64,000 nucleotides of DNA from Adiantum capillus-veneris. Lineage: Eukaryota > Streptophyta > Polypodiopsida > Polypodiales > Pteridaceae. The position numbers and the translations under genes are program-made. Of the stretch, positions 1 through 11,412 are shown in pieces; positions within the stretch are counted from its first letter, which is position 1; each line of letters starts with the position of its first letter. The stretch is taken from assembly GCA_014529385.2 (NCBI GenBank), contig CM043967.1, forward strand, positions 88,397,278 to 88,461,277, given 5' to 3'. The notes beneath the pieces were generated by a model. That model saw only the letters and a list, made by a program, of their open reading frames with translations. It searched no databases and was not told where the DNA came from.

Positions 1-3000
1 CAAAATATCCTTTATTTCTTGGGATGCAGGAACTCTCCTTAAGACAACATCTTTCCCACTACAATACAAGTCCTCATTCACTAAGCTATAGCTGGTAGCC
101 TTTTTTGCCAACCACCTACGTTCACTTTTACTCATACCAGAGGGTGCTTCACAATGCTCAAGAAAGTAAAGTAAATCATGCAGCTCCTCCTTTCCCTGGT
201 ATAAAGGACTTTTCACAAGGATAGCACCTACTATGAGAGTTTGTAGTTCTTCACCTGCTAAGGCATCTGCTTCTCGATTTTGATCTCTAGGTACAAAGTG
301 CACTCGAACTTCTTTAAAACCCTTCAACAAGGCCTTTGCTTCCCTCATCTTAACAGACAATTTGTCATTTTTACAGGCCCATACACCAACCATTTGCTTA
401 ACAATCAACATGGAGTCACCAAAAACATTTAGCTTTGTGATGCCCTGAGAAAGACAACATTGCAACCCTAAAACAAGGGCATGGTACTCTGCCTCATTGT
501 TAGAATGAAACTCTTTTAGATGAAACCCTTTTGCAAAGATCTTCTCCTTCTCTGGACCTAATATTACTATGCCTGCTGATGCCTTGTCTTTGGTCCTCTT
601 GTAAGCCCCATCAAAATACAGACTGTGTGCTCCCAATAGAACTTCAGGCTCCAGGATAGGTGGTACCTTACTAGGTGCCTCTTTCTTGGCCTTCTCATAA
701 CACCTTTGTGTGAGGACATCTGCCAAACAAGCATGGGTGGAGTCCTCTACTTGTAGTGTGTAGTCAAACTCTTGAAGCTGCACCACCCACTTTGCTATTC
801 TTTGACAATTCCATGTGTTGTAGGGCATATGGAAAAACCTCCTCAGTTGTGATCACCACAAATTGTCTCGGAAGTAAGTAAGCCCGAAACTTCTCCACTG
901 CAAACTTAAGAGCTAGCACCAATTGCTCAGTTGCGCTGAAACCCTTTTCAGCAGCTGTCATCACTCTACTAGAGAAGTAGACTGGTCTCATGAGAGATGT
1001 CTTTGGGTCTTTTTGCATCAAGAAAGCTCCTAGAGCTTCTGGACCTACACTAGGATTTACATAGAATAATTCACCCCATGTGGGTTGTAGGACGATAGGC
1101 AATGAGCTCAAAATGGTTTTAAATTCTTGAAAGCACCTTTCACCCTCCTCACTCCATGTCAATGTAGTGTGTTTAGTGAGCTGCTGCAAAGGATAGATTG
1201 CCTGAGAAAGGAGATGTATGAATCGTCCCATGTAGCGAACCTTTTGAATGAAGGAGACTAGTTGCTTCACGTTTGAAGGAGTAGGTAAATCTAACAATGT
1301 CTTTACCTTTTCAGGGTCAGCCTCAATACCATCTTGAGACACAACATGGCCTAGTAGAGTGACCTTGCTCTCACCTATGTGGCACTTGTCTTTATTCAAT
1401 TGCCCACCCAATTGGGCCAGACGGGTGAAACCTTCATCAACCTTGGACAGATGTACTTCCCTAGAGCTGTAAATGCAAAAATCATCAATGAAGACTCGTA
1501 TGGACTTACCAAAGTAAGGTTGAAACACCAAGTTCATAAACCTCTGGAAAGTAGCTGGGGCATTAGTTAAACCAAAAGGCATAACTCTATAAGCAAAACC
1601 CTCCCAAGGTGTTATGAAGGTAGTCTTTCTTTGGTCTTCATCTGCAATTCTGATTTGGAAGTAGCCTGAGTACCCATCACACACTGTGTACGTTTCATGA
1701 CCAGCCACTTCATTTAGTATTTCATCTTGAAAAGGCAAAGGAAAATCGTCCCTTTTTGTGGCTGCGTTTAGAGGCTTGTAATCCACACATACCCTCCACT
1801 TCCCATTTTTCTTTGGTGCTACCACAACTGGAGACACCCACTCAGAATCTTCCACTGGGTAGATAAATCCTGCCTTGAGTAATCTTTTTACTTCTTTTAA
1901 GAGTGCATCTTGTTTCACTAGCCCTAATCTCCTTAGCCTTTGCACCACTGGTTTGGCACCTTCCTTTAATTGGATATGGTGTTGGGTTACCGTCACTCCT
2001 TTAATGTGCTCGTAATCAGTTATAAAGAGGCCAGCATGCTTCTTTAGTACCTGCAAATAGGGTTCTCTCTCTTCTTCTAGTAGGTCCTTAGCTAGCATCT
2101 CCTCTAAGCCTGTGGCTTCTTCCTTGTTTAGAGAGTCTTGACCACCTTCTCCTTCTGGGTTTCGCAGTATTATACCCATGACTTCCAAAGAGCTAGCATC
2201 CTGCTCAGATGACTCATCCTCAGATGAAGAGCAGCTGCTTGTGCTCCATTCATCCATAGAAGTCTCCATTTCTAGGTCTTGTTGTCTACCCTGCTTCATG
2301 TCATACACAATTTTTTGTTGCTTGCCACCTACCTTATGATTTGGTCGCAACTCAAGGGAACCTGTCTCCCAATCTTGCCTAGCTTTCATAGCCATAAGCC
2401 AAGGTCTTCCAAGGATTAGCGGATAGCCCTCCCCCTTAGTTGGGATCACATAAGCATCAATTGAGATTGCCACACCAAAAGCTGAAACCTTCACTCCATT
2501 AACCTTTACCACACAAGCCACCCTTACATTATTTGCCATCTTAGCTTGTAAGGAAGTTTGCTTGTTTACTTCCAAACCCAACCTGTGCATTAATTTCTCT
2601 CTCATAACACAAATCTTGGCTCCACCATCTACGTACACATTGGAGACTCGCTGACTCTTAATCTCTGCATCAATGACTGGCACGATATCCTTCATGCCTC
2701 TTGCACTAATAGACCCAACTGACTTTGCCTTAGCCCTCCTGGTGCTGACCATCTTAGACCAGGTTCTACGCATCTTTGGGGAAAGGTGGAGGAGTTGCTG
2801 CCATGAAATCTTTGGTCCTTGCTTACTCACATCTGCTACCAGGTCGTAAGGTATGGATCCTACCCCAAGTGGAAAGTCTTCTACTCCTATGTGCCTCCTT
2901 GACCTACTCTTCCTTTTCTTGTCTCCTATCACTTGGGAGGAACCCTCATTCCCTTTATCCGGATCTGAAGCTTCCATTTCATCAGTTCTTTGTCTCCTAA

Positions 3001-4054
3001 CTCTCTTTATTGGCATGGCAACAGCTTCCTCCATTTTTTCTTTCCCTTTATCCTTACCATTGTCAAGACTTATGACAGAGACAGCCCTGTCCTCCCCTCC
3101 CGATGGTAGTGGAGGGATCTTTGCTGGTGCTTGTGGTGGTGGAGGAAGGGGTCTCAATATTTGGATTGGTGGAGCCACATGTGCATTTTGTCCATTTAGT
3201 GGCCTAGCTCGAGGAGGAGTGACTTGCTGGCGAGGAGTCCGTCTTTGATTACCATTTCCTTGATAGCGTCGTGGATGGGGGCAATAATACATGCCGTGAC
3301 CTACCTCTCCACAGTTGTAGCAAATGTACTCACGTGCTTGCCTTTGTCCTTCTTGTCCATTTCGTTCATTTCCTGGCTGGGGAGCCCTTACACCTTGAAC
3401 CAGATTGATGGACAGGCTCTCTAATTGATTGGTGATTTGTTGAAGTAATTCTTGTTGAGAGGACTCTTGGTCTATTGCTCCTGTCCCTGCTACTACCCTT
3501 GCCGTAGGTTGAGCTAGCGGTGGAGGCTCCATTCCCCCTTGTAGTTGAGCTTGGAATTTTAACTTCCTATCCTTCTCCCTTGCATAAGTCATAGCTTTAT
3601 CAAAGGTATCTGGGAATTTACCTTTTACCTTTTCTCGAAGGATGGGGTAAATCCCTGCCAGGAAACAGTCCTTCTTTAGGCATTCTGGCGCCCTTTCTCC
3701 TTCACCTAGTGATGCACACCATTTCTCCCACAGGTTGGAAAACTTTCCTTCATAGCTTCTATAGTCATTGGATGATGTTTGGCGTAGCTCTAAGAGCTGT
3801 CTCCATATCTCCTCTGGAGGCTCATGGCGGCAAAATTCTTCGATGAAGGCCATCTTTAAGGACTCCCAGTCTCTTCTTTCTTCAGTTGCCAAAGTTTGAT
3901 ACCATAATTTTGCACCTTCCCTCAAGACCAAAGGAAAGGCCCTTAACTTAGTAGCTTCGTCATCCCTTCCCGGTACCAGAAAGGCCATTTCCAAATTATC
4001 CAAAAAGTCTAGAGCAACCTCCCCAGGCTTACCATAAAAATTAGGGAAGGCCAT
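1..4054 (-). pseudogene. Tat-1 gag-pol, frameshifted and cut by the window edge
   Basis: Polyprotein for particle formation and reverse transcription. The frame begins at the ATG at 4054 (protein start MAFPNFYGKPGE); an upstream in-frame TTG at 4072 is less likely. In order it shows a gag domain, a CCHC zinc knuckle at 3281-3322 (CYNCGEVGHGMYYC), an aspartic protease core with DGGA near 2618-2629 and LGRPWL about 70 residues on, RT with the FIDD active site at 1481-1492, and a degenerate first RNase H that lacks the usual Asp residues. The frame is lost near 811-817: after PYALQHM the homologous reading (WNCQRIAKWVVQLQEF) continues one base out of phase. Beyond it an archaeal-type RNase H is readable (YFDGAY at 601-612 region, NNEAEYH, GDSMLIVKQ). 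The integrase lies outside the window. The frameshift should cut the product before aRNase H and integrase. Confidence 0.9.
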
Positions 4055-4145
4055 AAGTGAGAGAGTAAACAATTACACAAACAGCTCCAATTTATTTTAA
4101 AATAGAGTATGGTAATTACAATTTGGAGCTTTAGCACAACTTAGC

Positions 4146-4373
4146 TCAAAATAGGATGAAGATCGACACATCAAAGGAATGGTAATAGTCTAGTAAGGGT
4201 AGAATGACAGGATGAGGAGAGCGCAAGATTTCCCCAAGTGTCTCGGCTCCAAACAACAGGGCTATTCTTTGCTGATAAAAGATTTTTCTATCAATACAAA
4301 TATTCACACGGATATGACGCACAAAATGGAAAGGAAACATGCGGGGATCATCATTCTCATTATTGGCATCCAT
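4146..4373 (-). CDS. Small pre-gag ORF of Tat-1 (75 aa), member of a repeated family
   Basis: A 75-codon frame from a true ATG at 4373, ending 91 bases before the gag ATG. I do not recognise its function. It aligns without gaps over 63 residues to the ORF at 11413-11631 (42 of 63 identical by my count), with shared stretches FPFHF, QQR, GEIL, PVILPL and SFDV. Both begin Met-Asp. It is also recognisably like the ORF at 11179-11391. The protein is rich in Ile, Leu and Val in alternating patterns, suggesting beta strands (inference); there is no signal peptide, Cys cluster or known motif. Conservation of start, length and position before gag in two diverged Tat families argues for coding. Ogre elements of the Tat lineage carry an extra ORF upstream of gag, but I cannot say that this is homologous. 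Confidence 0.65.
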   Translation of the reverse strand: MDANNENDDPRMFPFHFVRHIRVNICIDRKIFYQQRIALLFGAETLGEILRSPHPVILPLLDYYHSFDVSIFILF

Positions 4374-4389
4374 ACTTACACACAAGAGC

Positions 4390-5308
4390 CTAGCTTAGTT
4401 GCACCACCTTGGGACCAATGAGCCTGATCAGCCACAGAAGGTCAGCACCTCGGATCACTTTGACTCTTCCTGATGCATCTGTGAAGACGTAAGGCGTGAT
4501 GGCAGCACTTTGTACAATGCTGAGCCTTTTAGCAAGCAACAATTGGATGCTATTACCATAATCAGCATGACGAATGAAAGTGACACCATTAATGTGCAGC
4601 ACATCATCAACTAAGATAGTTTCCTTAGATTGAGATAACTTCTTGAAAATTAGCAGCAAAGGTAGGGCAGGGAGGCTTTTCACCCGGTCTCCAAAGCACT
4701 TTGGACAATATCCAAATTGATCTTCACGCGGACAGGAGGTTGGCTTGGGATTGGTGGTGTCTGGATTCACAAAGTGCACTGGGAGCTCTCGCAAACGGGC
4801 GGCAATCTTGTAGGCAAGCCTTCGCCTCTTTTCTTCAGGAGGATTTAGGGGTGAGAGTCGTGGTTGCAAGTTGGAGGTTGAAGTTGGTTGCTCACTAGCC
4901 TTTTGTTACCTTACGCTTGAGCACACACTGCGGCCTTGGGCCACTTAGGTGTAGAGGTGATCTTCCTCCTCTTAGTCGGCTCCTCACGAAAGAGAGGTCT
5001 GGTGATTCTTTCTCTTCCCTTAATGTGTGTCACAGTACCTTCGTGTATGTTGATGTAGAATATTTCAAGCTCGTGTGCGTTGGAGGTTTCTGGAGCACTC
5101 ATAGGTTGAGAGGAGAGGTATATCAAGCTCTTCTTCTTACTCTCCTTTGTTGGCGACGATCACGAACAAGGCATGTAGAAGAACTTACTTATGAATTTCA
5201 ATGACACTGCAACCTGGTAACAAGACCTCGATGAAAGCTTTTAAGGCCTCTAAAGACTCCTCCTCTTCTGTTCTCCAATTTTCAAACTCCTCACGCCATT
5301 CGTCCATG
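4390..5308 (-). pseudogene. Tat-1 pre-gag ORF region (ORF1-like), in three open stretches
   Basis: Between the PBS and the small ORF the minus strand holds three consecutive open stretches in different frames. The first starts at an ATG at 5308 (MDEWREEFENWRTEEEE, very acidic) and stops after about 40 codons. The second is 5126-4911 and includes a basic cluster (KRRKITSTPK). The third runs from about 4902 to 4390 without an early ATG; it has a basic helix (EEKRRRLAYKIAARL) and a CPKC pair, and ends in PKVVQLS. Together they could be one ORF1 broken by frameshifts, or exons: GTAAGT follows the first stretch and GGTAAC lies near the end of the second, though the splices I tried do not restore frame cleanly. 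The position matches the extra ORF of Ogre-type Tat elements (established); homology is untested. Confidence 0.4.
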
Positions 5309-5359
5309 TTGTAGATTGCACATCTTCATTGCTTGTGGACTGAAGGTCTATGTAGCCCT

Positions 5360-5376
5360 CCTCCGTGGGGGCACCA
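5360..5376 (-). promoter_or_regulatory. Tat-1 primer-binding site
   Basis: On the minus strand TGGTGCCCCCACGGAGG starts three bases inside the LTR end (CTATCA). It shares its first 11 bases with the Tat-2 PBS at 11108-11124. A tRNA 3' end primes minus-strand DNA synthesis here; I cannot name the tRNA with confidence. Confidence 0.7.
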
Positions 5377-5976
5377 AAATGATAGCGGGAAAAAGAGCAG
5401 TGCAATCGGGTGGCCTCTGTACTCGGGCACACTCCACAAACCATGCCTCATGCAAACAAGCAAAGAACAAAACAAAGGGGCACCACCCTAAATTAAGAGG
5501 TTTAGGGACCTCACACATAGTGCACCTAGGCAAGTGAGACTTCTGGCATTATGATGGCATCAAAACATATGGCAAAACACATAGAAACGAAGCTTAGGGA
5601 CCTTATGTAGCATATATATACACAAGACATCAGCTTAACAATACAACGACATCTGATCATACATAACAAGGATATAGAGAAGCAAGCCAAGGATGGCATA
5701 ATCCCTTGTCAAAAACAATCAACCCAGCAAGTAGGTATGATCCTACTAGCAACACATCAATACCTTAGAGAATGATGGCAAGGATGGTGGCCATGGAGCA
5801 TGAGAGAAGACTCCTTATTTAGGTTTTAGGGCTAGTAATGTAGCATACTAGAGGGAGAGAGAGAGAGGGAGAGAGAGTAGAGCTCCATCCCTAGCTCCTC
5901 GTTGTGAGCAATGTCGTCATAGCTTCGTTGCTTGGTGAAGTGGGTGAAGTGTTGGTTTTGAGTGAGAGAAGGCCTC

Positions 5977-5984
5977 CTTATATA
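5977..5984 (-). promoter_or_regulatory. TATA-like box in Tat-1 LTR
   Basis: Minus-strand TATATAAG about 600 bases upstream of the PBS, in the right orientation for element transcription. The call rests on motif and position only. Confidence 0.45.
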
Positions 5985-6475
5985 GGTTTTTGAGAGGGTT
6001 TAGGATTAGGGATAAACATGCTTAAATCCGCTGATTGGGGTTACTTTTTGCTTAGGGTGGTCAACAGATTGAGGTCACCTGATATGTCACCATCAAGATA
6101 TTCTCTAGAGTGATGTGAGAGGGGAGGGTAAATGCTGATTTTTTCTGATTGTGACACATGGGAATAAGGCCTTGACCAACATTTAAGAGCAGGTAAGGTG
6201 GCTGTTGAAACTGGAGGTTCTGCACATGTCAGGGGGGGACCTGCGGGGGGGAGGTGGCAGTTGGGTCCTCCTGAATATCAAATTCTCAAAAAATCCTCAA
6301 CCATGGCTTCTTTTGACATGTGTTCTTTGAAAAAATCAGCATGTCTCTTTTCAACTCAAAAGTCTTTATCCCTGTTGACTCACCTTTACCATAAGATTTT
6401 CCCCTTTTCTCCTCCTGTAACTGCATTGTTGATGCCCAATCACTGCTTCTAGTAACAGTGAACTGTTACCTACCA

Positions 6476-6627
6476 AATACTTATGGTGTAGTAAAAAAAT
6501 ATTTACCATGGGTAAAAAAAGTTACTGTAGGTAAAAAGTGATTTGTATTTACCATGTAGGTGAAAAATATTTACTGTAGGTAAAAATATTTACTGTGGTA
6601 AAAAATATTTACTGTCGGTAAAAAAGT
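6476..6627. repeat. AT-rich minisatellite around TATTTACTGTAGGTAAAA
   Basis: Degenerate copies of a roughly 20-base unit built from TATTTAC(C/T) and GGTAAAAA follow each other. GTAAA and TTTAC are complementary, so each unit contains a short inverted repeat. It lies in the outer part of the Tat-1 LTR. Confidence 0.7.
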
Positions 6628-6661
6628 GAAAACGGAGTATGCTGTGCTGTGAGTCCACACG

Positions 6662-6894
6662 AACATCCTCGTGTAAGTTTCACTAGAAATTCACACCTAG
6701 AATGGGCTATTCTGTAAGATATAGGTTGTAGGCATGCATAAGAGCTCGTTCCCACGTATCTTCTGTCCATGGCACTTTTTACTCTTTGGTGCTTGTGAAG
6801 TAGATTTTTCTTCTCTTTCGAGATCCCTTGGACTAGAGTATCCTCATCTCCCCAACAACTGACTGTGCCTTTATTGCATCTTCAGAAGGGGTCC
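6662..6894. other. Unassigned spacer between Tat-1 and copia A
   Basis: No open frame of note, no LTR-like ends and no repeat seen. It may be copia A leader, host DNA or the end of the Tat-1 LTR. Confidence 0.4.
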
Positions 6895-8425
6895 TAAAAA
6901 CCATGTACCAGAATTCAATCACTTGTGCCAACAATGCCTCTTATCCGGTTCAGGGAGTTGGAAAGATTGTGCTTATTGCTGCAAATGGCAGTTCCTTCAC
7001 ACTTGTTGATGCACTTTATGTACCTGTGATCAAGAAGAATCTCTTGTCTGTATCCGCACTTGCTAGACTTGGACTTGTAGTCAAATTTGTGGATGACAGA
7101 TGTACAGTTCATGATCTCAGTTTTGGTGATGCAATTGTTGCATCTGGCCTTTTGTGCCATGGGCTGTATAAGATCACTTTGTATGACAAGTGTGGAAAAT
7201 TTTTTGCAAATGCTGTTGCAGATTCAAGGGCTATTCAGATGCAAAACTTTGGCATGCACGTTTTGGTCATTTGAATTTTGCCAGTTTGCTGTGTTTGTAG
7301 AAATCTGATATAGTTGCTTCCTTGCCGCCTCTTGAATCGCCTGCCAAACATGTTTGTGAAGGCTGTACTTTGGGTAAGATTCAACGTTCTAAGTTTCCAA
7401 AGGATGGTTCAGTTAGGGCCACATGCAGGTTGTAGCTTGTGCATAGTGATGTTTGTGGGCCCATGCAAACTTCGTCCTTGGGCAATTACCTATACTTTGT
7501 GACTTTCATTGATGATTACTCCAGGCATGCATGGGTATTTCCGCTTAAAGCGAAGTCCAAAGTTTTTATGTGCTTCAAACAATTTCTGGCTATGGCTGAA
7601 AATGTTTGAAAATGTACTATGGGCACCCTCTGTTCCGATCGAGGGGGGGAGTATATGTCTCATGAATTTAATGCATTTTTGGCTAGTCGTGGGATAAAAC
7701 ACCAATGTACAGTGCCTTATACACCTCAACAAAATGGTGTTGCTGAGAGGAAAAACAGGTCACTGACAAAAATGGCACGATGTATGGTCAAAAGTCAAGC
7801 TTTGTCGCATTCTTTTTGGCTTGAGGCCATCATGTGTACAACTTATGTACTTAACAGGTGTCCTATGAAAGCTTTGTAGTCTATTACTCCATATGAAGCA
7901 TGGCATGATAGAAAGCCTTCTATTGAGCACATGCGTGTTTTTTGGCTATTTGGCATATGCTTCGGTGCCACAAACACAGCGTAGAAAATTGGATGATAAG
8001 GCTGTCAAATGTTTTTGTTCGTTATAGTGCTGAAAGCAAAGGTTACATGTTATAACATCTGCAAAAAAAGCGTATTCTGGTTTAACGGGATGTAGTGTTT
8101 GTGGAAGATTCTGTTCAGCCCTTGCTCTCATGTACTAGAGACAATAATGTAAGCTCAGAGGACATTTATGACACTTTGTTGCCTCTTTTCAGTGGTGGAA
8201 ATACGAATGTAAGTTCCAATGAGGCAAATGTACAACCTATGGGGGTTTCTGAAAATGTTACAGATTAGCCTATTACTGATGCAGATGTACATGATGTACT
8301 TGATCAGGAAAGGGCTGAAAATGAGCAGGCTAGAGGTATGCCAAAATGGCTGGTGCACACTTTGCGTGACAGTAAATTGGATGCACCTTTGTCTAGTCGT
8401 ACGCGTTCAGGCTCTCGCTATGCAT
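6895..8425 (+). pseudogene. Copia A pol, 5' part (pre-integrase and integrase)
   Basis: Reads from just after the protease Asp (…HMYQNS-like start) through the pre-integrase region (LYVPVIKKNLLSVSALARLG) into the integrase core. The catalytic residues are visible in shifting frames: D in LVHSDVCGP (about 7440), D in CSDRGGEY (about 7640) and E in PQQNGVAERKNR (about 7730). It is broken by a frameshift near 7270, stops (for example in CL*KSD near 7308) and more shifts after 7880. The last bases before the Tat-2 insertion encode a linker just ahead of RT (SSRTRSGSR). It cannot give a working integrase. Confidence 0.85.
8422..8425. repeat. Left target-site duplication of Tat-2 (GCAT)
   Basis: GCAT directly precedes the 5' LTR start and is repeated right after the 3' LTR at 19688-19691. 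The empty site in copia D has a single GCAT at this place. Confidence 0.8.
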
Positions 8426-10143
8426 TGATAGCCGTTTTTCGGCTCTTTGTAATTGTCACAATGAGTTACCTCACCCTACCAAAATCACACAAACACTGTG
8501 GCTATCCCTACCATTTCACTGTACATAGGCGTGCGTGAGTCACGGGACTTTTCCCATATCTTCTTCAAAAACCCTCAATTAGCTAGTCATTGGGCTAGTT
8601 GAGCCAAAAAAATAAAAATAAAAAATAAAAATAAAAAATATAAGTATATTATGGCCCATGCATATGTAAATATTTCTTTGTATATAGGGCCTAAATAAAA
8701 GATTTTTTCATAATTATTTTGGTATTTATTTAAATATTTCTACCTAGGTGTGTGTTATTTATGCTCTGTACATTGCCTCACCATTACCACAATTTTTTCT
8801 TACCATTTTTCATACTCTTTATTCCATATAGAAATATTTTCATGTAAGCTTCTCTTATATTTTGTGTAACTCCACCCCAACAAAAATCCAAAAAAACTAG
8901 TTCTATTTATGTGTATATTTTTTTCACTATTGTGATTTTTTCCTTCCTACATATATTCTCTATTACTCTCATAAATTAGACCACCAAAAATATTCATCTT
9001 TTTATGGTAGACTTATAATGAGAGAGATTTATTTTGACCCCTTTATATTTTTCCACCTATATTATTTATATTTGACATGTACATATTTTTTAGACCCCTC
9101 AATATTTGATTTTCTTAGTTGTACTATTCACTTATATCCTAATCTCAACAATATCTTCAATTATAGACCTACCAAATAAGGTCAAGGGTAGGTGGCATGC
9201 ATACATGCACTATGGAGGGCTCACTCTTGGAGGTATTCAAAAGAATCATCCAAAGAAGGACCCCACAAAGACCTTGTGCAGTGGAAAAAAAACGGTCGGT
9301 TTTGCTGAATTTTTGAAGTTCACTTGCTCTCCGAATTTGAAAAGGTGATACAAACAAAAGTTGTAGCTCGTGGGCTGAACTTTTGCCTCAAATTTTTTCA
9401 TATTTTTTTGAGGTACGAGCTGTGAGCTATGATTTTTTTAGTGGACCTCAGTTTTCCCATGCTATGCAGCCACACTCTCTCTTCCACTTTATCATTTTCC
9501 TCTTTCACACACACTTCTCCACTCATCATCCCCACCTCTCTCACCCCTCCTCTCTGCACCCTACTCACCTTCTCTTCAACCTTGAAGAATAAGAGAAACC
9601 ATGGTAAACTCACACCTCCCACACCCAATTCCATTCCAAAATTTACCACCTAGTCTCATTTTTCCTCCTGCAAATTACCCATATCTATCAAAAAAACCAC
9701 AAAATTCAGCCTCTTCTCTTAAAAGACAGCATCATGGTGGTTGATTACTCAGCTTCAATTACCTTGTCTCTCAAGGAAGGTCAAGAATGGAGAAAAAATG
9801 TACCGTCAAAGCTAGTGGACTGTCAACAAGCGTCAAAATCGGCTCTACTCAAGACACTTGGAGCATCAACCTTGTAAGAAATCCACCTTTTCTTACCTCT
9901 TAAGAGTTTTCTTCCTTATTTGTATCCTACATGGATACTCCCATTGTAAATATCCAATTCCATTTGTAAATTAATACTAACTCTACTAACACTAACCCAC
10001 TATGAAAAGTCCTATCACCTCCATTTCTCTCCTCTCTCTTTCCCCACCAACTTCTTGATAATTCCAAGCAAAAGAAATTAGATAAATTGCTGAAAATCTA
10101 ATCCAACCATGGTTAGAGGAGTAACCCTAGCCTTCAAAATTGC

Positions 10144-10150
10144 TATAAAA
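10144..10150 (+). promoter_or_regulatory. TATA box in Tat-2 5' LTR
   Basis: TATAAAA followed by GGAGGG, repeated exactly at 18732-18738 in the 3' LTR. It is a likely RNA polymerase II promoter, placing the transcript start around 10175 and leaving a leader of about 1 kb before the small ORFs. Confidence 0.7.
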
Positions 10151-10810
10151 GGAGGGTGTAGCTAGCACAAAAGGGGAGATCCATAAGCAAGAGCACTATG
10201 CTATAGCTTGAGAAGCCAAGCTCAACCTCTCTAGAAGGAGCTCTTGAGTGGAAGCTCATTGTCTTATGCATGTGCATGTGTTGTAATAGGGGATTAGCAA
10301 GGGAACTCTATGCCATTGTAAGAGAGAGAGTGATCATTCAATTGAGAGTAGGAAATCTATCATATCTCCTACTAGTGTAAGCCCAACATTTGCTGAATCA
10401 AGGAGGGTGGATTTGGACTAAGCTTGGATACTTTGTCTCCCTTCCAACGTGAAGTAATGGACAACAATGATGCGTAAGTGTCTTGGTGTTTTTTTAAGTT
10501 CTTGATAGCTTGTCTCTGGTGTTGTCATCAATCTAGCCATAAATCCCACATACTGTAAGAGGGCGACAGGGTGGAGAGGACTCCCCTGGCCTTAAGACAG
10601 TGATTGGGGTGGCTTTTCTTGTGATGTGTTGTGGTGAAATTTACGCAAGCTATGTTGAGCAAATACTAATCTCACTTTGATTTATCATGACAGATTTGTA
10701 AGAAGGTATTAATGCAACAAACACCCCCTCCCCCTTTCTCTCTCTTTCTTAAATATATAGTTGTGTTTGCTTGATCATTGCTGATACGTTTCAAAGCAGC
10801 CCGAGCACTA

Positions 10811-10836
<26 letters not shown>
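10811..10836. repeat. (TC)13 microsatellite in Tat-2 5' LTR
   Basis: Pure TC run; the 3' LTR copy at 19399-19428 is two units longer. Confidence 0.95.
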
Positions 10837-10841
<5 letters not shown>

Positions 10842-11107
10842 TGTTTTAGTGTGTAAGAGTGTTCCATTGGTGTTAGGGTTAGTGTAAATTCCTTGCTTGT
10901 TTGTGGGTTGCTCTAACGATTCTCCTCTTTTGCGTCCTAGTTCGCTCTTAAACTAGGTGGTGCCCCTTGTGTAGTTGGGATTTGTGGCTGTGGGTTTGTT
11001 GTTTTGGTTTGTGTTGTGTTGTGCCCCAGCCCCATTGAGCAGCACGGGAGCCTTGAAGGGTGTCTAGAGGCCACTCTTCTTGTTGCCTGCCCCGGACCGC
11101 CTCAAAT

Positions 11108-11124
11108 TGGTGCCCCCAGCGAGG
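11108..11124 (+). promoter_or_regulatory. Tat-2 primer-binding site
   Basis: TGGTGCCCCCAGCGAGG starts three bases after the LTR end (CGCCTCA). It resembles the Tat-1 PBS and the TGGTGCCGTTG-type site at 47348. The tRNA is not identified. Confidence 0.75.
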
Positions 11125-11178
11125 ACGGCTTGTGTATTTTTGTGTAGAATCAACCTTTAGCATAGTCAAGTAGTTTTC

Positions 11179-11391
11179 ATGAATCACGAAAATTTGTATG
11201 ATCCCTTCATTCCCATTGCAAGGCAAAAGGTACACATAATTGTTAGTACTAAGTTGCAATTTCAACGTGTCATTCGTAGAATTTTAGGTTCTCTTAGGTT
11301 GGCCGAGATAAACGCTTCAGTAAATCCTTTTATTTTGCCTCTCATTAGGTACGACCTTAGTTTGGACGTCTATATTTTTGTTTTGTTTTAA
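11179..11391 (+). CDS. Small pre-gag ORF 1 of Tat-2 (70 aa)
   Basis: A 70-codon frame from a true ATG, the first substantial ORF after the PBS. I do not recognise its function. It aligns without gaps over 63 residues to the next ORF (11413-11631), 27 of 63 identical by my count, including FILPLI/VILPLI, a shared Asp-Val pair in the last 15 residues and the same hydrophobic end (IFVLF/IFILL). The two look like an old tandem duplication. No signal peptide or known motif is visible. They lie on the same strand and 21 bases apart, so both would be on the genomic mRNA. Confidence 0.6.
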   Translation: MNHENLYDPFIPIARQKVHIIVSTKLQFQRVIRRILGSLRLAEINASVNPFILPLIRYDLSLDVYIFVLF

Positions 11392-11412
11392 GCATTAGGT
11401 CATGCATAGACC

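Larger units (their letters stand above)
1..6661 (-). mobile_element. Tat-1: partial Tat-like Ty3/gypsy retrotransposon
   Basis: The element reads right to left: LTR (from 6661 down to 5380), PBS, pre-gag ORFs, gag, protease, RT, RNase H and second RNase H. It is cut by the window edge before the integrase. The domain order with two RNase H regions is that of the plant Tat lineage of Ty3/gypsy (established knowledge). The inner LTR edge is set by the PBS. The outer edge near 6661 is a guess based on a CA end and the change in sequence character. Its proteins are clearly related to Tat-2 at 11716-16995 but belong to a different family. Confidence 0.85.
5380..6661 (-). repeat. Tat-1 5' LTR (outer end uncertain)
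   Basis: On the minus strand the LTR ends in CTATCA next to the PBS. A TATA-like box (TATATAAG on the minus strand, 5977-5984) is a candidate promoter, and GA-rich runs at 5850-5880 lie downstream of it in the transcribed direction. The partner LTR is outside the window, so the outer boundary is not proven. Confidence 0.6.
8426..11104 (+). repeat. Tat-2 5' LTR
   Basis: A 2679-bp repeat of 17024-19687, TG...CA ended. It contains AT-rich U3 sequence, a TATA box at 10144-10150 and a (TC)n run at 10811-10836. Short ORFs inside it have no homology that I recognise. Confidence 0.95.

Noticed and set aside
2776-3424. Plus-strand ORFs opposite Tat-1 gag-pol
   Set aside because: They are antisense shadows of a clearly coding minus-strand frame.
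9106-9653. Short ORFs repeated in both Tat-2 LTRs and partly in the Tat-3 LTR
   Set aside because: They are carried by LTR duplication, are low-complexity (Phe/Ser/Thr/His-rich) and are not kept in frame in Tat-3.
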